From: Chlamydiota bacterium
Lineage (GTDB): Bacteria; Chlamydiota; Chlamydiia; Chlamydiales; Rhabdochlamydiaceae
DNA length: 64,000 nt
Direction: 5' to 3'
Assembly (NCBI GenBank): GCA_013286595.1
Contig: JABDFI010000001.1
Location: 620 to 64,619 of the forward strand
A program made the translations under genes and the position numbers. Positions 32,954-41,700 of the stretch are shown one piece after another; position 1 is the first letter of the stretch; every line of letters starts with the position of its first letter. A model generated the notes under the pieces. The model ran no database searches. It was not told the DNA's origin and saw only the letters and a program-made list of their open reading frames with translations.

Positions 32954-33259
32954 ATGTCGAGAGCTCATAAAATTGAAAAAAAGAGTGATACTACCGTTAA
33001 GCCTAGAAAGAAAACTAAAGTGATGATCAAGTACGATGTGGGATACAATAATAATCTTTACATACGTGGCAATGGTCCGGGGCTTAGTTGGGAACACGGC
33101 GTCCTTCTTCAAAATATTGGTCCCGATGAATGGATTTGGGAAGCCAATCTATCAACCGGCTGTGATTTTAAAGTGCTCATCAATGACCAGCAATATGAAA
33201 CTGGAGAAAATCATCACATTGAAGACGGCACTCTCATTCAATACACTCCACAATTTTAA
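32954..33259 (+). CDS. Small protein with starch-binding-like (CBM20/48-type) beta domain
   Basis: 101 residues. A basic N-terminus (KKSDTTVKPRKKTK) is followed by a beta-rich domain: VMIKYDVGYNNNLYIRGN, then GLSWEHGVLLQNIG, then EWIWEANL, then CDFKVLINDQQYETGENH. The pattern of a short strand, a G-x-G turn and W-rich strands ending in EFKVLIND-like sequence is typical of carbohydrate-binding modules of the CBM20/CBM48 type. Ligand and role are unknown; a link to glycogen is possible. It ends 12 bp before the histone-like gene and is probably co-transcribed. Confidence 0.65.
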   Translation: MSRAHKIEKKSDTTVKPRKKTKVMIKYDVGYNNNLYIRGNGPGLSWEHGVLLQNIGPDEWIWEANLSTGCDFKVLINDQQYETGENHHIEDGTLIQYTPQF

Positions 33260-33271
33260 CCAAGGGCTTAT

Positions 33272-33490
33272 ATGGCAAAGAAAAAACGAGTTTCCACTGC
33301 GAAAAAACGCGCACCTGCTCGCAAAAAAACAGCGCGAAAAAAGATGAATCCCTGTTCCTGCACTTGCCCATGTTGCAAAAAAGCAAAAGGGTGCAAATGT
33401 TCTAAGAAAAGTTGTTCATGCCCATGTCCTTGCTGCGATGGTCCAAGCAAACCTCCTGCGGCTAAAAAACGCGTGAGTAAAAAGAAATAA
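33272..33490 (+). CDS. Cysteine-rich histone-like protein
   Basis: 72 residues. The N-terminus (MAKKKRVSTAKKRAPARKK) and C-terminus (AAKKRVSKKK) are Lys/Arg/Ala-rich like chlamydial Hc proteins. The middle carries 12 cysteines in CSCTCPCC, GCKC and CSCPCPCC clusters. The mixture is unusual. It could condense DNA and form disulphides or bind metal when the cell becomes oxidised, as happens in elementary bodies (inference). A terminator hairpin follows at 33508. Upstream AAGGGCTTAT gives a reasonable ribosome binding site. Confidence 0.75.
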   Translation: MAKKKRVSTAKKRAPARKKTARKKMNPCSCTCPCCKKAKGCKCSKKSCSCPCPCCDGPSKPPAAKKRVSKKK

Positions 33491-33507
33491 CAATAGAGGC
33501 GATTGCA

Positions 33508-33543
33508 AAACTCCCACCGGTTGTGTTAATTTGGTGGGAGTTT
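33508..33543 (+). terminator. Hairpin terminator after Cys-rich histone-like gene
   Basis: An 11-bp perfect stem (AAACTCCCACC with GGTGGGAGTTT) and a 14-base loop, within a shortened GAGGCAATTGC-type repeat (TAGAGGCGATTGCAAAACTC). A short T stretch forms the end of the stem. Confidence 0.65.
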
Positions 33544-33547
33544 ATTA

Positions 33548-33716
33548 GACCTCTTTCGAAACTAAGATTCTGTCGATTTTTGGGTTCTTTTGAGCCGAGT
33601 TTTCGATTCTTTTTGCGGGGATTGTATCTTGTTTCGTATACTATCCCCGCAAAAAGAATCGAAAATCGGCCAAAATAATCCCGAAAATCGACGAACCCTT
33701 AATTTCGAAAGAGGTC
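33548..33716. mobile_element. Type-1 palindromic element upstream of glyA
   Basis: 169 bp, the same length as the copy at 44834-45002 and near-identical to it. Ends GACCTCTTTCGAAA and inverted GAAAGAGGTC; central hairpin around TTGCGGGGAT/ATCCCCGCAA. The left flank is TA, the right flank is now CC. It ends 14 bp before the glyA ATG, next to the ribosome binding site. Confidence 0.85.
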
Positions 33717-33730
33717 CCAAGGAGTCTCTA

Positions 33731-35209
33731 ATGTCTCATCTCGAGCACTATTTTAAACGCGTAGACGAAAGCAAGAGAACCAAGTGCGCGATTGCTTTTC
33801 TTGCAGGTCTCGACCACATCAAGGCTGCTTGTCCTTTGATCGCGGATGCGATCTTGCAAGAGCTCAAGGACCAGCGTAGCCACTTAAAACTCATCGCATC
33901 AGAAAATTTTTCTTCTTTAGCTGTTCAGCTGGCGATGGGGAATTTGCTCACGGATAAGTATTCGGAAGGGGTTCCTTTTCACCGGTTTTATGCCGGTTGT
34001 GAAAACGTCGATATAATCGAAGCGGAATGCGCCAAAGAAGCCATGGCCTTATTTGGTTGTGATCATGCTTATGTTCAGCCTCATTCCGGAGCTGATGCTA
34101 ACATGGTGGCGTTTTGGGGTATCTTGGTGCATAGAATACAAAACAAAGAGTTAGAGCGTTTAGGAAAAAAGAGCATTGATGAGCTAAGTCCTGATGAATA
34201 TGAAAAGATAAGAAAATTATTGGTCGGGCAAAAGGTGATGGGGATGTCTCTGAATTCTGGAGGACATCTCACGCATGGTTATCGCCATAATATCTCCGCC
34301 AAGATGATGCAAGCTGTACAATATGATGTCGACAAGGAAACGGGGTTTCTCGACTATGCGGTTTTACAAGAACAGGTGAAGCGGGAAAAGCCAGCGATTG
34401 TGATTGCAGGTTATTCCTCTTACCCCCGACTCCTTAATTTTGCGAAGATGCGCGAGATTGCGGATTCCGTAGGGGCTACTCTCTTGGTGGATATGGCCCA
34501 CTTTGCTGGATTAGTAGCTGGCAAGGTGATGAAAGGAGAGTTCGATCCCATTCCTTACGCTCACGTCGTCACCACAACGACTCACAAGACGCTCAGAGGC
34601 CCTCGCGGTGGTATGGTTTTGTGTCAGAAAGAGTACAAAGAGGTGATCGATAAAGGCTGTCCTATTGTATTGGGAGGCCCCTTACCTCATGTGATTGCTG
34701 CCAAGACGATCGCCTTTAAAGAGGCCAACACCTCTCAATTTAAACAGTATGCTCAACAAATTGTGAACAATGCCTCTACGTTAGCAAAAAGACTTATCTC
34801 AAAAGGGGTTAAAGTCACGACAGGAGGCACTGATAACCACTTGATGGTTTTTGATGTGGCTTCCAGTTTTGGGTTAACAGGAAGACAGGCAGAAAGTGCG
34901 TTGCGCGAAGCGAAAATGACCGTCAATCGCAACAGCATCCCTTTTGATGTCAATGGTCCTTGGTACACCTCGGGCATCCGCATGGGAACACCCGCTTTGA
35001 CCACGTTGGGCATGAAGGAAAAAGAAATGGAGCAAATTGGCGATCTGATTTACGATCTACTCAAGAATTGCAAGCCAGGCCTTTCTGAAAAAGGAGAGGC
35101 GAGCCGAGCTAAAGTGGCGATTGATCCGGCCGTTTTGAAAACGGTACAACAACACATAGCGGACCTGTTGCAACGCTTTCCGCTTTATCCAGAGCTTGTA
35201 GTTGACTGA
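33731..35209 (+). CDS. glyA: Serine hydroxymethyltransferase
   Basis: 492 residues starting at MSHLEHYFKR with AAGGAG nine bases upstream. An open frame continues upstream through the palindromic element to 33590, but I reject that start. PLP-binding features: SENFSSLAVQLAMG near 56-70, CDHAYVQPHSGADAN near 108-122, and VVTTTTHKTLRGPRGG near 279-294 with the catalytic lysine. The enzyme interconverts serine and glycine with tetrahydrofolate. It is about 70 residues longer than E. coli GlyA because of an insert near 130-165 (HRIQNKELERLGKKS and following), as in chlamydial homologues. clpP and dapF follow, an order I remember from Chlamydia. Confidence 0.95.
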   Translation: MSHLEHYFKRVDESKRTKCAIAFLAGLDHIKAACPLIADAILQELKDQRSHLKLIASENFSSLAVQLAMGNLLTDKYSEGVPFHRFYAGCENVDIIEAECAKEAMALFGCDHAYVQPHSGADANMVAFWGILVHRIQNKELERLGKKSIDELSPDEYEKIRKLLVGQKVMGMSLNSGGHLTHGYRHNISAKMMQAVQYDVDKETGFLDYAVLQEQVKREKPAIVIAGYSSYPRLLNFAKMREIADSVGATLLVDMAHFAGLVAGKVMKGEFDPIPYAHVVTTTTHKTLRGPRGGMVLCQKEYKEVIDKGCPIVLGGPLPHVIAAKTIAFKEANTSQFKQYAQQIVNNASTLAKRLISKGVKVTTGGTDNHLMVFDVASSFGLTGRQAESALREAKMTVNRNSIPFDVNGPWYTSGIRMGTPALTTLGMKEKEMEQIGDLIYDLLKNCKPGLSEKGEASRAKVAIDPAVLKTVQQHIADLLQRFPLYPELVVD

Positions 35210-35299
35210 CAATAGAGGGAATTAGAAAACTCAAACGAAAAAGAGTGATTTTTGGGGACTAAATTTTAAAACATTAATCTAACATAACAGGAGTTTACT

Positions 35300-35911
35300 A
35301 TGCGCAATGAAGAGCCAGAGGATTTACCTGGGCACTCTCATAAGAAAATGTTCAGCTCGATCGATGATAAAGTCGATGAAACGCTCTTGCACGCGCGTCG
35401 CATATTTTTAGCTGATGCAGTAGACAACGATACTGCTAAAGATGTGATGAAAAAATTATGGTATTTAGATCTTAAAGATCCAGGAAAACCCATTTTATTC
35501 ATCATTAACTCACCAGGTGGCTCTGTAGACGCTGGCCTTGCGATTTGGGATCAGATCAAAATGATTTCCTCTCCGGTGACAACGCTAGTCACTGGTCTTG
35601 CTGCTTCGATGGGGTCGATTTTAAGTCTATGTGCGGCTCCTGGTCGACGGCTTGCTACACCGCATGCGCGCTTCATGATCCATCAACCGTCGATTGGCGG
35701 AGTGATCCGAGGTCAGGCGACTGATTTGGAAATTCATGCTAAAGAAATTCTTAAGACGCGCAGTATCTTGGTTGATATGTATGTGAAAGCGACGGGAAAA
35801 GATCCCAAAACGATCAACACAGCCATTGAACGCGATACCTGGATGGATGCTCAAGAAGCAAAGGATTATAAACTCATTGATAAGATTGTTTCTTCTTTCA
35901 AAGAGATCTAA
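35300..35911 (+). CDS. clpP: ATP-dependent Clp protease proteolytic subunit
   Basis: 203 residues. The catalytic serine lies in [12 protein letters not shown] near residue 104, the histidine in [12 protein letters not shown] near 129, and the acid in the [11 protein letters not shown] block near 174-184. ClpP forms a barrel that degrades proteins fed by ClpX or ClpC. Chlamydiae carry two ClpP proteins, and the missing conventional ends around the N-terminal loops make this one ClpP1- or ClpP2-like; I cannot tell which. The stop overlaps the dapF start (TAATG). Confidence 0.93.
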   Translation: MRNEEPEDLPGHSHKKMFSSIDDKVDETLLHARRIFLADAVDNDTAKDVMKKLWYLDLKDPGKPILFIINSPGGSVDAGLAIWDQIKMISSPVTTLVTGLAASMGSILSLCAAPGRRLATPHARFMIHQPSIGGVIRGQATDLEIHAKEILKTRSILVDMYVKATGKDPKTINTAIERDTWMDAQEAKDYKLIDKIVSSFKEI

Positions 35912-36741
35912 TGAACATCCCTTTTTCCAAGTATCACGGAGCGGGGAATGACTTCATCATCATCGATAACCGCTCGGATTTTATTTTATTAAATCCTTCT
36001 CAAGTGGCTGCTATCTGCAATCGTCGCTTAGGTGTGGGTGCCGATGGGGTGATTTTATTGGAACGTTCATCTCTTGCTGATTACAGGATGCGCATTTTTA
36101 ATGCAGATGGCAGCGAGCCTACCATGTGTGGGAATGGGCTTCGCTGTCTGGTTGATTTCATTGGGAAGCTGGGCTATGTTTCAGAAACTATCCTCGTAGA
36201 AGTGGCAGGACGTTTATTCACCTGTCAAATTGGTAGGGGAAAGATAAGCGTTAATCTGGGACCACCTCGCATCGACCATTGGCCGCTTGTCGTAGAAACA
36301 AGTCATGGAGCTCTGACGGTTTTTGTACTCGATACAGGGGTACCTCATGCTGTCATCTGGGTGGATGAGATTTCAGAGGTGCCGTTAGCTCATCTGGGAA
36401 GAGAATTGCGCTTCCATCCCTTTTTTAGCCCTCATGGTGTGAATGTCAATGTCGTTGAGAGCAAAGGCGAACAGGTGATTGCTTTGCGCACTTACGAAAG
36501 AGGCGTTGAAGGAGAAACCTTGGCTTGTGGCACGGGAGCTGCTGCTGCAGCTTTTGTCGCTGCACAATTAAAAGGTGGTGAAGCATGGTCTGTCATGACA
36601 AAAAATTCTTTAGAGGAAAATGTCTTTCATCCCACTTTATCTTTTCGATTTCCCTTTTTTAACGACACGGAGCGAGCCATAGAGATGGTGGGAGAAGCCC
36701 GCTGTGTCTTTACAGGACATCTCGTTACACTTTATAATTAA
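35911..36741 (+). CDS. dapF: Diaminopimelate epimerase
   Basis: 276 residues in two mirror-like domains. The N-terminal HGAGNDFIIID near 9-19 and NADGSEPTMCGNGLRC near 66-81 hold the first catalytic cysteine. LACGTGAAAAAF near 205-216 holds the second. It converts LL- to meso-diaminopimelate for peptidoglycan. The chlamydial enzyme is reported to have relaxed specificity, standing in for amino-acid racemases. It overlaps clpP by one base. Confidence 0.94.
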   Translation: MNIPFSKYHGAGNDFIIIDNRSDFILLNPSQVAAICNRRLGVGADGVILLERSSLADYRMRIFNADGSEPTMCGNGLRCLVDFIGKLGYVSETILVEVAGRLFTCQIGRGKISVNLGPPRIDHWPLVVETSHGALTVFVLDTGVPHAVIWVDEISEVPLAHLGRELRFHPFFSPHGVNVNVVESKGEQVIALRTYERGVEGETLACGTGAAAAAFVAAQLKGGEAWSVMTKNSLEENVFHPTLSFRFPFFNDTERAIEMVGEARCVFTGHLVTLYN

Positions 36742-37040
36742 AAATTTTAGGTTACTCCTTTCAGGGAACCTAGGAGAGCATAGATAGCTTTAACCTGGAG
36801 CTACTTATGGAAAAGTCATTTTTGCTCATTATTGAAGCAAGAAATTATTTGTTTTTCTCAATTTCATAGTAATAATTCCCTCTTCTGTAGTGTTACTTCA
36901 GTAGTAAATTATTTTATTACCAGTAGGGGCATTTCTATTTAACGCTTACACATAAAAAAAATTAACATTTAAATAAAATAAATAAATAGGTATAATGCTA
37001 ATCATAATCATCATATTTAATAACATTAGGAGATTTAACA
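36742..37040. other. Intergenic region, AT-rich
   Basis: Just after dapF an imperfect hairpin (AGGTTACTCC with GGGAACCT) may terminate transcription. Near the right end TATAAT at 36991-36996 lies 44 bp before the F-box/LRR start and is a plausible -10 box. Nothing else is evident. Confidence 0.45.
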
Positions 37041-38507
37041 ATGTCATTGTCATTAACCCCTTTAACTTTACACGCGACACCGCAGCCAGCGCCAGCGCCT
37101 GTGCTTGCCCCTTCACAAACTACATCTAAGCACGCAATGACTGACATAAGGACTATCCCTAGCGCCGTTTTCGGGCGTATATTAAGCTTCTTTCCTGCTC
37201 GAGAAATAACTTGCACGTTTCATCATGTATGCAAAGATTGGCGTAACCTATCTCTCGTCAATGACGGTTGTCTAGATCTTTCTGGACTGCGCAATTTATC
37301 GGATAGCGATCTTAAAACCATTCTTGATAAAGCAAGTGGTGCTCGCATTACCTCTATCAATCTATCTAATTGCACAAACATCACAGATGTTGGCCTTGCG
37401 CATCTATCAAAACTCACATCTCTAAGCTCACTTAATCTAAGGGGATGCAAGATCACAGATACTGGCCTTGCCTATGTAGCAAAACTCACATCTTTAAGCT
37501 CACTTAATCTCGACTGGTGCACAAAGATCACAGATGCAGGCCTTGCCCATCTATCAAAACTCACACTCTTAAGCTCACTTAATCTAAGCATGTGCTATAC
37601 GATCACAGATGCTGGCCTTGCCCATCTATCAAAACTCACACTCTTAAGCTCACTTAATCTATGCTATTGCGAAAACATCACCGATGCTGGCCTTGCCCAT
37701 CTATCAAAACTCACACTCTTAAGCTCACTTTATTTAAGCGGGTGCAAAAACATCTCTGATGCTGGCCTTGCCCATCTATCAACACTCACACTCTTAAGCT
37801 CACTTGGTCTATACAACTGCACAAGGATCACAGATACTGGCCTTGACCATCTATCAAAACTCACACTCCTAAGCTCACTTTATCTATACAGGTGCTATAA
37901 AATCACAGATGCTGGCCTTGCCCATCTATCAAAACTCACACTCTTAAGCTCACTTTATCTAAACAGTTGCTATCAAATCACAGATGCTGGCCTTGCTCAT
38001 CTCGCAACTCTCACATTTCTAACCTTACTTCACCTAGATGATTCGGGGGTTTCCTTGGATGCTGCAAAAGCTTTTAAGGCAAAACTGATTCCTGTTGCAT
38101 TTAAAGACGCTGCATTCAGAGATAGAATGGATTATTACATCTACATGCTGGCTCCACAGCCCAAAGGGGGCGATGAGTGGGCGGGGAAGAACCGTTATGT
38201 TGATTTGGATCGTCTAAAATTAGCACAAGCACTTGCTAATTTGGAATTATCACGTCCAGAGCTTTTCAAAGAGCTATCGATTGCCCCTTTGCTCGACATC
38301 ATCAATCAACAAAGCTCTACGGATCAGCTTGATCAGTCGTTGCAGAAGTTACCGAAAGAGACAAAAAATGCTATTTTTTACCAGGTCTATCAACTAGCTC
38401 CTGAGCCAAAAGAGGGCGATCAATGGGGAGAAAAGCACCGCTTTGATGATCTAGCGCGGTTTAGATTAGCTGTGATCGAGGTGATCAAAAGTCTCGCGTT
38501 TTCGTAG
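37041..38507 (+). CDS. F-box/LRR protein 2 with duplicated C-terminal module
   Basis: 488 residues. F-box near 38-70 (IPSAVFGRILSFFP, then CKDWRNLSLV). Nine cysteine-containing leucine-rich repeats of about 25 residues (ITDAGLAHLSKLTLLSSLxL) run to about 340. The C-terminal part carries two copies of a module: YYIYMLAPQPKGGDEW near 370 and FYQVYQLAPEPKEGDQW near 448, each followed by a (K/N)(R/H)(Y/F)xDLxRxxLA stretch. I do not know this module. As with its paralogues, the product is a likely secreted substrate adaptor for a host SCF ubiquitin ligase (inference). It shares the AGGAGATTTAACAATG leader with paralogue 1. Confidence 0.85.
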   Translation: MSLSLTPLTLHATPQPAPAPVLAPSQTTSKHAMTDIRTIPSAVFGRILSFFPAREITCTFHHVCKDWRNLSLVNDGCLDLSGLRNLSDSDLKTILDKASGARITSINLSNCTNITDVGLAHLSKLTSLSSLNLRGCKITDTGLAYVAKLTSLSSLNLDWCTKITDAGLAHLSKLTLLSSLNLSMCYTITDAGLAHLSKLTLLSSLNLCYCENITDAGLAHLSKLTLLSSLYLSGCKNISDAGLAHLSTLTLLSSLGLYNCTRITDTGLDHLSKLTLLSSLYLYRCYKITDAGLAHLSKLTLLSSLYLNSCYQITDAGLAHLATLTFLTLLHLDDSGVSLDAAKAFKAKLIPVAFKDAAFRDRMDYYIYMLAPQPKGGDEWAGKNRYVDLDRLKLAQALANLELSRPELFKELSIAPLLDIINQQSSTDQLDQSLQKLPKETKNAIFYQVYQLAPEPKEGDQWGEKHRFDDLARFRLAVIEVIKSLAFS

Positions 38508-38774
38508 CTAAAGAGGCAATTGCAAACTCCCCGCCACAGCACAATCGCCCTTTTGAGCCATTAAGGCATCTTGCGTAACCTCATTTACCCGTTAAAATCG
38601 ACTTCGGTCAGCTTTTGGAATAGGATCTACGTGATCAGGTTTGCATGCCTCTTTTCAATTGCTCTTTCCGGTAACCTAAAGTTTTTAATTGCACCCCTTT
38701 GAACATCAGAGGTTGAAAACATAGTCGATTCAAGGCATCTTGAAGAGTGGACTATTTGATACCTCGGCTCAAAT
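38508..38774. repeat. Chimeric repeat remnants upstream of SNF2 gene
   Basis: About 38512-38564 is the left half of a GAGGCAATTGC repeat (through CCGCCACAGCACAATCGCCC). It joins directly to the left half of a type-2 element (CATCTTGCGTAACCTCATTT, about 38567-38600). Neither right half is present. This looks like recombination between elements. The remaining sequence up to the SNF2 gene shows no gene. Confidence 0.6.
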
Positions 38775-41700
38775 ATGGATGAGAAAGCTTTTTCTAAGCA
38801 AGACCTGGCAAAAGGAGCTGCCTTATTAAAGACCAAGCGTATTGGGCAGGTGTTGTTTTCTGATGGAACCTATCAAATTGAAATCAAAGAGCCTAAAGTC
38901 AAAACGCCATTTTGGCCCTTCATGCAGCTCGATGATTTGGGGCAGGTGATCGATAGCTTCTGTTCTTGTGAAAAAGCCGAAAAGACAAAAAGCTGTCCCC
39001 ACTTAGCTGCTGCTTACTTGAAAATATTTAATCAACAGCTCCTTCCTCTCCATGTTCGGTTTCGCGACTCTCTGTGGAATCGGATGTGTCAACTAGCTAG
39101 TAGACGGCATGGATACGATGCTTCGATCTTACAAAAAAAACGATCAGGTTACGAAGCTTGCTCTGTGACAAACAAGTGCCTATTTAAGATACAAGGTACA
39201 ACGACTGAATCGAAAAAACGTTTAGATGAAATTTTGTTCGATCGACAAGTTGAGACGGAAGAAACATCACTGAAATTTTCTAATTTACCACCTGAGGAAT
39301 TGGCGCTATGGCGTCAAGGTCGGCCCAGTCATCAGTTGCGCTTTGAGCTTTCGTTTTGGTCAGATCTTGCTAAATGGTGGATGCTTCTGCAAGAGGATCA
39401 AGTGAAGTACACGCTTTCTTTTGAGCAAGAATCTCATCAACTACCCTCATGGATCTCTTTAAATTTTGCTCCCGTCACCGCTGGTTTTTACATTGCTGAG
39501 GTCAATTGGCCCCATCTGATCCCTACATTAAGTTCTGTCAATTCTCCTTTGCCCGTACATGAATTCCAACAACATAAGATTCAAGCGATTCACTACGATG
39601 TCGAACGGCGTCTCTTTCTCATTGAAAGTACTCCTTTGCAAAAAAGTGCTGCAGTAGAAATACCCAAAGAACAGGTATTGCAAGTCGGTGATTGGCTCTA
39701 CGTGCCAACAAGCGGTTTTTTTCCTGCTCAAATCGATGAGATTTTCAATCAACCAGAAATCCCTTCGAAGCAAATTGCCTCTGTCTTAAATAAACACACG
39801 CAAATCATTCACAAGTATCTCGTGGGAACTTCGATCCATACTACTGGGGTGAAAGCAAATTACCAGATTTTTTTTGATGCTAATGAGAATTTGCACATCC
39901 GCTGTTCTGTGTTTGAACCTGGAGATTTATCACAAAAGCCCTCAGCTTTATTTGGGCATTGGGCTTACATCGATGGCAAGGGGTTTTACTTGCTAGAGGG
40001 ATTGCTTTTTGAAGGAATAGAGAAGGTCATCAAACGGGAACAGATGAGCGATTTTATCAATCGCCATCGCGCTTGGCTTAATGGATTTGAAGGTTTTCAA
40101 ACCCATGTGTACGCGATCGAATCTCAACTGCGCTTTAACATGAGCAAGGATGGTTTCTTGCAGTTTGAAGCAGCGCTTGATCTGTCTGACATCAGCGGGG
40201 AATTTGTCGATTTTGGAGAGTGGATTTTTCTTAAGGGTAAAGGTTTTTTCGCCAAAAAAGTGGGCAGAGGTGGAACCCATCTCTATTCAGGTCTAACGAT
40301 CCATCCTTCCCAGCTCTCTTCCTTCATCAAAGCCAACCGAGAAGAGCTAGAACAGCTGAGAGGTTTTTTTAGTGAACATTCCCCCTTGGAAAAATGTGGT
40401 GTGGAAATCTTCATCAATGATGAGAGCAGCATTGTCGTTAGGCCACAGTTCACATTCAGATCGATTTACCGCTCTATTCCAGTACAATTATTTGGAGAAT
40501 TTTCGTACGTGGCAGGAGAGGGATTTTGTGAAATTCCAGCTGAAAAACGACTGCCAGAAGCTTTCATGCGTGAAAGAACGATTAATAAAGAGGATGAGTC
40601 GTATTTCATCCATTACGAACTAGATCTCTTAAAACCCTTTGTCATTTCGATTCAAAAGGAGCTCATCAAACCGAGATATATCCATTTGCGCGTTCACAGC
40701 ATGCAAAAATGGGAAAAAACCCCTACTTCGGAATGGTTATTGCGCGCTTCTTTAGAAACGGAGGTAGGAGAAATAGCCCTGTTTGATGTGTGGAAGGCTC
40801 TCAATGAAAATAAAAAGTACCTCTTTTCACCAGCTGGGATCATTCTGCTAAGACCGCCTCGGTTTAACTGGTTGAAAGCCATTTCAAAGCGCAAGTGGCT
40901 GCGTGACGGGCAATTTCTCAAGCTCAACACCTTAGATTGGCTGCGTCTGAGCGTGTTAGAGGAAATCGTTGTTCCTGACGGACAAACTGAAGAAGATAAC
41001 CTCACAAAACAGCATTTGGAAACCCTGCAAACGTTTAAAACAGATCAACCCATCGATCTCACAGGATTTAAAAGCTCTCTTAGAACCTATCAAGAAGTCG
41101 GGGTGCATTGGTTGTGCTTTCTCCAAATGCATGGACTATCGGGGTTATTATGCGATGAGATGGGGTTGGGAAAAACGCACCAAGCGATGGGATTGCTCGC
41201 AGCCACTCACAATAAAAGTGAAGGCTCGGCAAAATTTCTTGTCGTGTGTCCCACGTCAGTGATTTATCACTGGGAAGAGTTGTTAAAGCGGTTTTTACCC
41301 CGTTTGCGCGTGGTGGTTTTTTATGGAATCGGACGCAGCCTCGACAATTTTAAAGAACAGGCAGATCTTTTGCTCACTTCATATGGAACTTTGCGCCATG
41401 AAAAAACCGCCCTTTCCGATATCCCTTTTGATATCGCCATTTTTGATGAAGCGCAAATTGCCAAAAACGCTCAGTCCCAAACTCATAAAGCATTGAAAAA
41501 AATAGAAGCAACCATGCGGCTAGGCCTGACTGGAACGCCGATCGAAAATCGCTTACTTGAACTCAAATCCCTTTTTGATATCGTCCTTCCAGGATACATG
41601 CCTCAAGAAGCCCAGTTTAAAGAGTATTTTGTCAATCCGATTGAACGCAATCAAGATCCTGAAAGGAAAATGCTGTTGGCTCGCCTGACAAAACCTTTCA

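Noticed and set aside
33590..33730. An N-terminal extension of GlyA through the type-1 element.
   Set aside because: A strong AAGGAG lies before MSHLEHYF, which matches the family start. The extension is repeat sequence.
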